In this document: positions 1 to 6,337 of the stretch, one piece after another
Layout: every line of letters starts with the position of its first letter
Position numbering within the stretch: position 1 is the stretch's first letter
Assembly: GCA_030631915.1 (NCBI GenBank)
Contig: DAOVKF010000082.1
Location: 1-6,919 of the forward strand
Length of the DNA stretch: 6,919 bases
DNA from: Candidatus Omnitrophota bacterium
GTDB taxonomy: Bacteria > Omnitrophota > Gorgyraeia > Tantalellales > Tantalellaceae
Direction: 5' to 3'
The notes under the pieces: generated by a model
Told to the model about the DNA's origin: nothing
Database searches by the model: none
What the model saw: only the letters and a program-made list of their open reading frames with translations
Position numbers and translations under genes: made by a program

Positions 1-1
1 C

Positions 2-622
2 ATCCGGCTGGAGGAATTGTCCGGGGACAGGCCGGGCGCTGCCGGTCATCTCGGGCTTTCTCCGGACAGGCGGACGGTCCTGATAATGGGGGGGAGCCAG
101 GGGTCGACCTTTCTCAACAGCGTCGCGTCCGGCGCTGCGGAGATCATAAATAAAAAATGGCCGGATAAGGTCCAGTTCATACATCTGACCGGGGAAAAGG
201 ATTACGGGGCCATGCGCGGATTTTACGCGGCAAACAATATACCCAGCAGGATATTTTCGTTCCTTGACAGGATAGACCGCGCCTACGCTCTTTGCGATGT
301 CGCTGTAAGCCGCGCGGGAGCGGCCGCGATATTTGAACTCGCGTTTTATTCAAAACCCATGATACTCGTGCCTTACCCGGATCGCAGGAATGACCAGAGG
401 TCGAATGCCATGTATTTTTCGGCGAGAGGGGCCGCGATCTATAAAGAAGAGGATGATCTTTCGGCGGAATGGCTCGCCGGGGAGGTCATGGGGATACTGG
501 CGGATCAAAAGAAAAGGGCTGAGATGTCCTCGGCCGCGTCAGGCCTGTCCCGGCCTGATGCCGGGAAGAGACTGGCGGAAGAGACCGTGGCCCTGGCAGG
601 GACCGGGACCGTGAAACCATGA
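2..622 (+). CDS. murG: MurG C-terminal part (5' end outside window)
   Basis: This is the 3' part of UDP-N-acetylglucosamine--N-acetylmuramyl-(pentapeptide) pyrophosphoryl-undecaprenol GlcNAc transferase, the inner-membrane-associated GT-B enzyme that turns lipid I into lipid II. The frame is already open at base 2, so the start lies upstream; the TTG at 17 is internal and not a real start. Visible family motifs are GGSQGS (bases about 88-105) opening the C-terminal Rossmann domain, the SRAGAAAIFELA stretch (about 307-342) that corresponds to the conserved Ser-Arg-Gly/Ala...Glu donor-binding segment, and DQRSNA (about 391-408), matching the conserved Asp-Gln-x-x-Asn-Ala region. The N-terminal acceptor domain is not in the window. 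The stop TGA (620-622) overlaps the murC ATG by four bases, so the two genes are probably translationally coupled. Confidence 0.95.
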   Translation: MRLEELSGDRPGAAGHLGLSPDRRTVLIMGGSQGSTFLNSVASGAAEIINKKWPDKVQFIHLTGEKDYGAMRGFYAANNIPSRIFSFLDRIDRAYALCDVAVSRAGAAAIFELAFYSKPMILVPYPDRRNDQRSNAMYFSARGAAIYKEEDDLSAEWLAGEVMGILADQKKRAEMSSAASGLSRPDAGKRLAEETVALAGTGTVKP

Positions 623-1995
623 AAAAAATACATTTTATCGGGATAGGCGGAATAGGGATGAGCGCTTTAGCGGAGATATTTCTCGCTAAAGGTTGTATTG
701 TGACAGGGTCGGATCTGAGACCGAACGATCTGACGGAGAGACTCCTCCGCAAGGGCGCAAGGATATCCGCGGGCCATGACGCCGGTAATATGATCCCGCC
801 GATAGATTGTGTCGTCAGGTCTTCGTGCATAGGTGACGGCAATCCGGAACTGATAAAAGCGCGGGAGTTGAACGTCCCCGTTATTTCCCGCTCCGAGATG
901 CTGGGCAGGATACTGGGGGAAGCGCGGGCATCCGTGGCTGTGACCGGAACCCACGGAAAGACGACCACGGCCGCTCTGGCGGCATGTATCATGGAATATT
1001 GCGGCAATGACCCCACGGTCATCATAGGCGGGGAGACGGACTGTTTTAACGGTAACGCCAAGCTCGGACGTAATGACCTCATCGTGTCGGAAGTTGACGA
1101 AAGTGACGGTTTTTTCCGGAACATCGCCGTAAGGCACGCTGTGGTGACGAATATAGAGAGAGAACATATGGAGCATTACGGTTCCATGGAGAACCTCGTC
1201 GGCGCGTACAGACAGTTTATTGGACATATCCCGCCTGACGGTATACTGGTGTTCAATGGCGAGGACAGGCTGCTGCGGGATATGTCTTTTTCAGTGTCGG
1301 ACAGGGGCGTCGACTTCGGGCTCGGAGGCGGTTTTAAATGCACGTGCAGGAACCTTACGTTTGCCAGGTCCATACGGTTCGATTTTGTCATGGACGGCAA
1401 AGATTACGGCACGGTCGTCAGTTCTCTTGTAGGCCGTCATAACGTCATGAACATTCTCGGCGCTATGGCGTTATGCGTGAAAATGGGGTTGGATTTTGAC
1501 AGGGTCGCTGAAGCGGTCGGACGTTTCCAGAACGTCAAGAGGCGGTTTGAGCCGGTCGGCAAAATAGGCACTATCGAGGTGATCGAGGATTATGCTCACC
1601 ATCCGACGGAATTGAGATCCGTGATAAAAGCGGCGCAAGATTACGGCACGGGAAGGACTATCACGGTCTTTCAGCCGCACCGGTACAGCAGGACGAACGA
1701 CCTGGCCGATGGTTTTCTGGGCTGTTTTTCAGGATCGGATATCCTGATCCTGACGGATGTTTATTCCGCTGATGAAGAACCGGGGCAGGGGACAGGCGTC
1801 AGAGAGATCTATGAAAAGATCGATAAGAGCGGGTTCGAGCTGACCGATTTCATGGGAAAGGAACATATCCCGGAATTCGTGTCAGGCATTGTCCGCGAAA
1901 ATGATATCGTTCTTGTCCTGGGCGCCGGGGATATCGGGGAGATCTCCGGCCCCCTTGTGCGGCGGATCCGGATGAGAGGGGCAAGGGTCGTGTAG
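619..1995 (+). CDS. murC: UDP-N-acetylmuramate--L-alanine ligase
   Basis: MurC is the cytoplasmic ATP-dependent ligase that attaches L-alanine to UDP-MurNAc, the first peptide-stem step. At 458 residues it has the normal family length. It begins with the MurC N-terminal Rossmann motif (IGIGGIGMSALAE, residues about 6-18), followed by the Mur-ligase P-loop GTHGKTTT (110-117, Lys114), the EREHMEHYGS segment of the central ATPase domain, and the C-terminal-domain signatures DYAHHP (324-329), QPHRYSRT and DVYSADEEPGQG, and ends near GAGDIG. All expected catalytic blocks are present. The ATG at 619 overlaps the murG stop (ATGA) and gives the correct N-terminus; no strong Shine-Dalgarno is visible, which fits coupling. 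Downstream, 214 bp carrying a repeat element separate it from murB, an unusually large gap for this operon. Confidence 0.97.
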   Translation: MKKIHFIGIGGIGMSALAEIFLAKGCIVTGSDLRPNDLTERLLRKGARISAGHDAGNMIPPIDCVVRSSCIGDGNPELIKARELNVPVISRSEMLGRILGEARASVAVTGTHGKTTTAALAACIMEYCGNDPTVIIGGETDCFNGNAKLGRNDLIVSEVDESDGFFRNIAVRHAVVTNIEREHMEHYGSMENLVGAYRQFIGHIPPDGILVFNGEDRLLRDMSFSVSDRGVDFGLGGGFKCTCRNLTFARSIRFDFVMDGKDYGTVVSSLVGRHNVMNILGAMALCVKMGLDFDRVAEAVGRFQNVKRRFEPVGKIGTIEVIEDYAHHPTELRSVIKAAQDYGTGRTITVFQPHRYSRTNDLADGFLGCFSGSDILILTDVYSADEEPGQGTGVREIYEKIDKSGFELTDFMGKEHIPEFVSGIVRENDIVLVLGAGDIGEISGPLVRRIRMRGARVV

Positions 1996-2016
1996 GGACA
2001 GGCGAGTTGGGGTGAA

Positions 2017-2163
2017 GCCTGCTCCGGGGTGTTCCGTACAGAAGCTTGAACGTCACACGTTACTACAATTCCGACGCGGCCGAGCCTGGAAAAATAAAGT
2101 TTAAACGGCCACCATTGGTTGTTGAAGTTTTCAAGCTTCTGGTAGGAATGCCCCGGAGCAGGC
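2017..2163 (+). repeat. 147-bp palindrome-ended repeat element, copy 1
   Basis: The element is bounded by a perfect 13-bp inverted repeat (GCCTGCTCCGGGG at 2017-2029, its reverse complement at 2151-2163). The symmetry continues inward with a few mismatches through TTCC and CAGAAGCTTGAA, giving arms of about 36 bp. An internal palindrome AACGT-CAC-ACGTT lies at 2049-2061. The reverse complement aligns with 6014-6160 over the same 147 bp with about 13 mismatches and no gap by hand (about 91% identity). It fills most of the murC-murB gap and would form a long hairpin in the operon transcript. It is too short to encode a transposase, so a MITE-like or REP/BIME-like palindromic element is the best description. 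No clear target-site duplication is seen, and weaker homology to copy 2 continues roughly 13 bp beyond each end. Confidence 0.85.
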
Positions 2164-2209
2164 GCAGTGCGTTGCGGGGTAAAGGGAAGAGAGCGGGGGG
2201 GTCGGGGGA

Positions 2210-3127
2210 ATGGACAGGGACATCATAAAACGCGCGCTGGCCGGCCTTTGTGATAAAAGCGGTGATCTTATCGCTTTTGACGAGCGGCTTGTGAACCACA
2301 GCACCATACGCACCGGAGGCCGGGCGTTCGCGTGGTATGAGCCGGTATCCCCGGAAGAGCTGCGGAGAACCCTGGATTTTTTGAGGGGAGCGGGCGCGCG
2401 GACCCTTGTTCTCGGCAACGGGAGCAATGTCCTGATGCCGGATGGATACCTGGACGCGGTTGTGGTCAATCTGTCCGGGGACTATTTTACGCATAAGGGA
2501 TTCGAGGGCAGCGCTGTTACGGTCGGAGCCGGGGAAAAATTGAGCGCGCTTATATCCGAATGCTGCGCGCGCGGCCTTTCCGGGCTGGAGGGCCTTGTGG
2601 GCATTCCCGGAACAGTGGGCGGCGCGCTGGTCACGAACGCCGGTTACAGGTCAGCGATAAGCGATCGCCTTTCCAGGGTAAAGGTCATCGATGCCCGGGG
2701 TAATATCAGATGCGCGGAAAGAAAGGAACTGGTATTCGGGTACAGAACGTCTTCATTCAGCACGGATCAGATCATTATTGAGGCTCTCTTTGAGCTGAGG
2801 GAAATGCCGCTGAGCGATCTGAGGGAAAGAATAAAAGATCTTTTTATGGAGAAACTGCGTTCTCAGCCCCTGGACCGGAAGACCCTGGGATGTATCTTTA
2901 AAAATCCCGCAAAGAGCGGGTACAAAAGCGCGGAGTTGATCGACATGGCCGGCATGAAAGGCACCAGACACGGCGGAGCGGTTATTTCGCAGAAACACGC
3001 CAACTTTATCGTGAATTCCGGGAACGCGACATCCGGGGACGTAAAGGCGCTTATCCGAGAGATACAGGACAGGGTCCGGACGGATTTTTCCGTTGACCTC
3101 GTCCCGGAGATCGAGATAATTGAGTGA
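2210..3127 (+). CDS. murB: UDP-N-acetylenolpyruvoylglucosamine reductase
   Basis: MurB is the FAD- and NADPH-dependent cytoplasmic reductase producing UDP-MurNAc from UDP-GlcNAc-enolpyruvate. The 305-residue product has the FAD-binding motifs HSTIRTGG, LVLGNGSNVLM and GLVGIPGTVGGALVTNAG in order, then the catalytic FGYRTSSF block (residues 176-183, Arg179), GCIFKNP (227-233), the SAELIDMAGMKG substrate segment, and a terminal LVPEIEI whose Glu300 corresponds to the catalytic glutamate. The length and ending fit the shorter, type II-like MurB. The usual proton-donor serine of the GS-x-F-K/R-N-P motif is Cys228 here. The ATG at 2210 follows a very G-rich run (2193-2208) rather than a clean Shine-Dalgarno. 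No upstream in-frame start is attractive. The gene comes just after repeat copy 1. Confidence 0.96.
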   Translation: MDRDIIKRALAGLCDKSGDLIAFDERLVNHSTIRTGGRAFAWYEPVSPEELRRTLDFLRGAGARTLVLGNGSNVLMPDGYLDAVVVNLSGDYFTHKGFEGSAVTVGAGEKLSALISECCARGLSGLEGLVGIPGTVGGALVTNAGYRSAISDRLSRVKVIDARGNIRCAERKELVFGYRTSSFSTDQIIIEALFELREMPLSDLRERIKDLFMEKLRSQPLDRKTLGCIFKNPAKSGYKSAELIDMAGMKGTRHGGAVISQKHANFIVNSGNATSGDVKALIREIQDRVRTDFSVDLVPEIEIIE

Positions 3128-3130
3128 GGA
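3125..3130 (+). promoter_or_regulatory. Ribosome binding site deciding the ddl start
   Basis: TGAGGA overlaps the murB stop codon; its GAGG core ends five bases before the ATG at 3135. The spacing suits ATG 3135 and is too short for the in-frame GTG at 3132, so 3135 is preferred. The upstream in-frame TTG at 3120, preceded by GGAG at 3106-3109, is an alternative. Confidence 0.55.
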
Positions 3131-3134
3131 CGTG

Positions 3135-4082
3135 ATGACAGGGATCGATCTGTTGAAACAGCGCCGTATCGGCGTACTCGCGGGCGGATGCTCCAGCGAG
3201 AGGGACATAAGCATTCAGAGCGGAAAAGCTGTTTTTGACGCGCTGCGGAAAGCGGGTTTTGACGCGGTTTTTATCGATATCAGGGCAGAGACCGCCTCTT
3301 TCCTGGAGGATCATGCCATAGACGTGGCTTTTATCGCTTTGCACGGCAGGTTCGGAGAGGACGGGACCGTCCAGCAAATACTTTCGCTGAACCGGGTGCC
3401 GTATACCGGGTCCGGCCCGGAGGCGTCGCGCGCGGCGCTCGATAAAGTGGGATCAAAAAAAAGGTTCGCGGAAAAAGGGCTGAAAGTGCCTGGATACAGG
3501 GTGGTGAGCGGGGAAGGGGAGATACCGTATGATGATATAAAATTTCCCTGCGTGGTCAAGCCGCGATACGAAGGCTCGAGCATAGGCCTTTCCATTGTTT
3601 CCGCGCCGGAGGATCTATCCGGTGCCATGGACAAAGCAGGGCCGCAGGCAGGCGGCGTCATTATAGAGGAATACATAGCGGGGAGGGAACTGACCGTCGG
3701 CATATTACAGGATGAAGCCCAGCCGGTTGTTGAGATAATCCCCGGACAGGGAGTTTACGATTTTACCGCTAAATACGAGGATGCGGGCACAAGATATGTT
3801 GTGCCCGCGAGGATCGACGAACACGTTTATAAGAAAGCTCAGGAGATCGGAAGCGCCGCTCATTCCGCGCTGGGCTGCAGGGGATTCTCAAGAGTGGACA
3901 TGAGAATGGACCCGGGAGGCGGACTTTTTGTCCTGGAGGTCAATACGATCCCCGGGCTTACGCGGAGAAGCCTGCTGCCCATGGCTGTCGCCGCGGCCGG
4001 GATGGATTTCACGGAATTGTGCGTAAGGATACTCCTCAACGCACGATCCGGCGTGACCCGGCCCACATACGAAAGGAGCTGA
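3135..4082 (+). CDS. ddl: D-alanine--D-alanine ligase
   Basis: Ddl is the cytoplasmic ATP-grasp ligase that makes D-Ala-D-Ala for the stem peptide. From ATG 3135 the protein has 315 residues, normal for the family. Motifs in order are GGCSSERDIS (Glu22, D-Ala1 site), LHGRFGEDGTVQ, PYTGSGPEAS followed by a DK and K pair, the ATP-grasp segment VVKPRYEGSSIG (Ser148/Ser149), YDFTAKY (Lys213-Tyr214), and SRVDMR...VLEVNTIPGLTRRSLLP with the metal-binding Glu and Asn. The retained Lys-Tyr in the omega-loop points to D-Ala-D-Ala rather than D-Ala-D-lactate specificity, by knowledge of Ddl versus VanA-type ligases. The gene begins 7 bp after murB and ends 2 bp before ftsQ. An alternative start is TTG 3120, which would add five residues and overlap murB by 8 bp. 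Confidence 0.95.
   Translation: MTGIDLLKQRRIGVLAGGCSSERDISIQSGKAVFDALRKAGFDAVFIDIRAETASFLEDHAIDVAFIALHGRFGEDGTVQQILSLNRVPYTGSGPEASRAALDKVGSKKRFAEKGLKVPGYRVVSGEGEIPYDDIKFPCVVKPRYEGSSIGLSIVSAPEDLSGAMDKAGPQAGGVIIEEYIAGRELTVGILQDEAQPVVEIIPGQGVYDFTAKYEDAGTRYVVPARIDEHVYKKAQEIGSAAHSALGCRGFSRVDMRMDPGGGLFVLEVNTIPGLTRRSLLPMAVAAAGMDFTELCVRILLNARSGVTRPTYERS
4074..4078 (+). promoter_or_regulatory. Ribosome binding site of ftsQ, inside ddl
   Basis: AGGAG lies in the last codons of ddl, six bases before the GTG at 4085. This strong match selects GTG 4085 as the ftsQ start over the TTG at 4019, which would extend the protein 22 residues into the ddl reading region without family similarity. Confidence 0.75.
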
Positions 4083-4084
4083 CA

Positions 4085-4876
4085 GTGGCCAGAAAGAAAA
4101 AACACACACGACGCAAGGCCGGAAAAAAGAGGATCTCCCCGGCTAAGATCTTTCCCGTCAGAAAAGTTATGGTGATACTGGCGTGCGTATTAATATTCGG
4201 CGCGGGAGTATACGGCATCCGCCATTTTTTGCTGAACAGCCGCTTTTTCGCGATAAAAGAAGTTATCGTGAACAGGGAAGGGGGCTATTCCCTGGATGAA
4301 ACAGCGCAAAAGCTCAAAGGGCTTTATACGGGCAGGAATATATTTTCCGTTGATCTGAACCGCATCGCCGCCATGGCAGTAAGAGATTTTCCGTATCTCA
4401 GGAGAGCGGAAGTTCGAAGGATCCTCCCCGACAGGCTGGAGGCGGATCTCATCGAAAGAACGCCGGTGGCGCTCATAGCTTTCGGACCGGGCTTCACGAT
4501 CGACAGCGACGCTGTGGTCCTTGCCCGGGACGCGGGCGGACAGGACCTGGTCAGGATAAAAGGCGTAAACTTTTTTTTCAGGACGCCCTCTCCCGGGGAA
4601 AAGGTCAGGACCGGGGCCGTGACCAGAGCTTTGCTGTTACTGGAAGTGTTGGACAAAAAAAACATTATTGAGCGGTATAACGTTGAGTATATCGATGTGT
4701 CGGACCGGAATAATATGTTTCTGTGTATAAACGGGGTTATTGTCAAGATGGGAAGCGATGATTTCGTGAGGAAGATAAGCGCCCTGAACGGGATACTGAA
4801 TGATCCCGGGATAAAGATCACGGATATAAACTATATTGACCTCAGGTTCGAAGACCCTGTCATTTCGCCGAAATAG
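4085..4876 (+). CDS. ftsQ: Cell division protein FtsQ/DivIB
   Basis: FtsQ is a single-pass membrane protein of the divisome that links early cytoplasmic and late periplasmic division proteins. The 263-residue product (GTG start) has a strongly basic cytoplasmic tail (residues 2-27, many Lys/Arg), one membrane segment (about 28-45), then a POTRA-type domain (about 54-125). That domain contains FFAIKEVIV, the SLDETAQKL helix, GRNIFSVDL, and DFPYLRRAEVRRILPDRLEADLIERTPVA, the characteristic FtsQ/DivIB signature. The C-terminal beta domain follows up to FEDPVISPK. The length is normal. It sits between ddl and ftsA, its usual dcw position, with only 2 bp from ddl. The sequence is divergent enough that FtsQ and DivIB cannot be told apart, but the topology and POTRA core are clear. 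Confidence 0.92.
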   Translation: MARKKKHTRRKAGKKRISPAKIFPVRKVMVILACVLIFGAGVYGIRHFLLNSRFFAIKEVIVNREGGYSLDETAQKLKGLYTGRNIFSVDLNRIAAMAVRDFPYLRRAEVRRILPDRLEADLIERTPVALIAFGPGFTIDSDAVVLARDAGGQDLVRIKGVNFFFRTPSPGEKVRTGAVTRALLLLEVLDKKNIIERYNVEYIDVSDRNNMFLCINGVIVKMGSDDFVRKISALNGILNDPGIKITDINYIDLRFEDPVISPK

Positions 4877-4905
4877 CGTAGTTTCGAGCGGTGACGGATG
4901 TAAGG

Positions 4906-4911
4906 GAGAGG
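4906..4911 (+). promoter_or_regulatory. Ribosome binding site of ftsA
   Basis: GAGAGG within a longer AAGGGAGAGG tract ends five bases before the ATG at 4917. This supports that start over the in-frame upstream codon at 4836, which lies inside ftsQ and would add 27 residues unlike FtsA. Confidence 0.65.
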
Positions 4912-4916
4912 ATCAC

Positions 4917-5969
4917 ATGCGCCGGATCTTTGCGGTTCTGGATCTAAAATGCGAGGATATTTCCGCTGTCGCCGCGCGCTGGGGCAGGAACGGGGAGTAT
5001 ATACCGGAAGGTTTTTCAATGAGCCGTTCCCGCGGTATCCACAAAGGCGTTATCACGGACATGGCGCTGGCAGCCGACTCGATATCGAACGTATTACAGA
5101 AACTCAAAAAAAAAGGAGCGGGACGGATACGGGACGTGTATGCCAGTGTCAGCCCCGCTTCCGTGGGGATCGTATCGTCCTCAGGGACTTTATTGCTTTC
5201 CAGATACGGAAGAGAGATCTCCCGGCCGGACGTAGAGAAATGTATCCGCGTGGGGTCTATCGTGAAATTGCCGCTTGGCACGGAAGCCCTGCACAGGATA
5301 GTCAGAGAGTTCTCACTGGATGGACAGAACGGGATCAGGAACCCCGCGAGACTGGAAGGGGTAAAGCTGAGCGTTGATATGAATATCCTTACCGTCGATT
5401 CTTCCGTGGTGAGGAACCTGAACAAGTGTATCGCTCTTGCCGGGTTTGCCGCTTCCGGTGTGATCTTTTCGGGGATCGCGTATGCGCACAGGACACTTAC
5501 GGAAAAAGATAAAGAGAATGGAGTCGCCCTGGTGAACATGTGCAAAGACCTGACCGAAGCCCTGGTGTTCCATAAACGTATACTGACGGCCTGTAAGGTT
5601 TTCGGCCCGGGCATGGATGATGTCTTTGCCGCTGATAACAGCGTGAAGAAAAAAGAAATGGACCGTTTGATGACTGTCCTTCGATCGCTGGAAGGCTGGC
5701 CCCTGATCCGGGAGATCGTTATTACGGGCGACGCCGCATTAAGAGATGATATCCTCGGACCGCTGGAAGACCTGTCCGGCTGCCCGGTCAGGTTCGGGTC
5801 CTGTATTTCCAGGCCGTTTGAGGACCTTCCGGCGGACAGGATCGGGTACATCGGCTGTCTCGGCATGCTGGATTATCTTCACGAGGAGGAAAAAGCCAGG
5901 AGGGTCAAAAGGAACCTGTTCAAAGAAACTTCCCATAAAGTCCTGCGTTTCCTCGATAAGTACTTTTGA
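4917..5969 (+). CDS. ftsA: Divergent, short FtsA-like cell division protein
   Basis: FtsA is the actin-like protein that tethers FtsZ to the membrane. This 350-residue product is shorter than the usual 400-420. FtsA-specific similarity is clear in the 1C/SHS2 region: GIHKGVITDM, VYASVSPASVG, REISRPDVEKC (from residue 99), EALHRIVREFSLDGQNGIRNPARLEGVKL, then NLNKCIALAGF and GIAYAHRTLTEKDKENGVALV. The nucleotide-binding motifs are eroded. Phosphate 1, normally D-I-G-T-S, reads DLKCE (Asp9 kept). Phosphate 2, normally D-I-G-G-G-T-T, reads NMCKDLT (Asn207 onward). The adenosine motif T-G-G reads TGD (270-272). The last 18 residues, NLFKETSHKVLRFLDKYF, can form an amphipathic helix ending in Phe, like the FtsA membrane-targeting sequence. 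The frame is intact, so it is not an obvious pseudogene. FtsZ, the usual next gene, is absent from the following 950 bp. I am confident of the family and unsure whether it binds ATP. Confidence 0.87.
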   Translation: MRRIFAVLDLKCEDISAVAARWGRNGEYIPEGFSMSRSRGIHKGVITDMALAADSISNVLQKLKKKGAGRIRDVYASVSPASVGIVSSSGTLLLSRYGREISRPDVEKCIRVGSIVKLPLGTEALHRIVREFSLDGQNGIRNPARLEGVKLSVDMNILTVDSSVVRNLNKCIALAGFAASGVIFSGIAYAHRTLTEKDKENGVALVNMCKDLTEALVFHKRILTACKVFGPGMDDVFAADNSVKKKEMDRLMTVLRSLEGWPLIREIVITGDAALRDDILGPLEDLSGCPVRFGSCISRPFEDLPADRIGYIGCLGMLDYLHEEEKARRVKRNLFKETSHKVLRFLDKYF

Positions 5970-5984
5970 CCGCAACCACCGGCC

Positions 5985-6001
5985 CCTTGACCCTTGACCC
6001 T
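5985..6001 (+). repeat. Short heptanucleotide repeat before element copy 2
   Basis: Two perfect copies of CCTTGAC plus CCT lie 15 bp after the ftsA stop. Their 7-bp period matches the simple repeats on the other side of element copy 2. They contain no gene. Confidence 0.55.
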
Positions 6002-6013
6002 GCAACGCACAGA

Positions 6014-6160
6014 GCCTGCTCCGGGGTATTCCTACCAGAAGCTTGAAAACTTCTACAACCTGTAGTCTCCGTTCAAACTTTATTTTTCCAAGGGCGGCCG
6101 CGTCGGAATTGTAGTTACGTGTGACGTCCAAGCTTCTGTACGGAACACCCCGGAGCAGGC
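6014..6160 (-). repeat. 147-bp palindrome-ended repeat element, copy 2 (inverted)
   Basis: This is the same element as copy 1 in the opposite orientation, with identical 13-bp ends (GCCTGCTCCGGGG at 6014-6026, reverse complement at 6148-6160) and subterminal CAGAAGCTTGAA / TCCAAGCTTCTG arms. Mismatches to copy 1 cluster in the centre (for example at 6061-6068 and around 6091-6095), while the ends are nearly invariant. That pattern suggests the ends are the functional part. Beyond the ends, GCAACGCAC (6002-6010) and the mirrored G/C-rich TTCTCCCCAAGTC (6161-6173) also resemble the flanks of copy 1, so the mobile or duplicated unit may be about 170 bp. It lies where ftsZ would be expected. As a transcript it could fold into a strong hairpin, but no U-tract follows, so it is not a classic terminator. 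Confidence 0.85.
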
Positions 6161-6166
6161 TTCTCC

Positions 6167-6249
6167 CCAAGTCCCAAATCCCAAGTCCCTGACTCTTCTG
6201 ACTCCCCCCTACACCCTCGACCCTACAGCCTTGCTCCCCTACCCCTGCA
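6167..6249 (+). repeat. Degenerate heptanucleotide (C-rich) simple repeat
   Basis: This C-rich stretch has a 7-bp rhythm. CCAAGTC, CCAAATC, CCAAGTC occur at 6167-6187, and CCCTACA, CCCTCGA, CCCTACA at 6207-6227, with looser CCCTAC/CCCTGCA units to 6249. No coding gene is supported; minus-strand frames across it are low-complexity. It directly abuts element copy 2. The period and composition recall heptameric short tandem repeats known from some bacteria. Confidence 0.6.
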
Positions 6250-6337
6250 ATCATCGGGGTTTCAGCACATCCGCCCCGTTGTTGAAAAAAATTCCCACGC
6301 AAACAAATGTTAAAAATAAAAAAGACAGAAATATCCC

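Noticed and set aside
2046..2228. Small + strand ORF (60 codons) across element copy 1 into the murB start
   Set aside because: It starts with TTG inside the repeat, has no ribosome binding site, overlaps murB out of frame, and its residues change as freely as its bases between the two copies.
4019..4084. Longer FtsQ starting at TTG 4019
   Set aside because: The extension overlaps ddl and resembles no FtsQ; the AGGAG-preceded GTG at 4085 is much better.
4913..5866. Long minus-strand ORF (317 codons) opposite ftsA
   Set aside because: It is fully antisense to a clear FtsA homologue and has no protein-like motif; a codon-bias shadow.
6014..6160. Element copy 2 as a rho-independent terminator for the operon
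   Set aside because: The hairpin potential is strong, but the stem is followed by TTCTCCCC rather than a U-tract, and the same element lies inside the operon at copy 1, where termination would be harmful.
2017..6160. CRISPR-like or composite transposon reading of the repeat pair
   Set aside because: There are only two copies 3.85 kb apart, with no spacers, no transposase and only essential cell-wall and division genes between them; an inverted pair of non-autonomous elements is simpler.
6254..6278. CGGGG...CCCCG inverted repeat as a terminator
   Set aside because: The stem is only 5 bp with a long loop and no downstream T-run on either suitable strand.
5739..6302. Minus-strand ORF of 187 codons covering the ftsA end, element copy 2 and the simple repeats
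   Set aside because: It is made of the antisense of ftsA, the repeat element and low-complexity heptamers, with no recognisable domain; an artefact of open repeat sequence.
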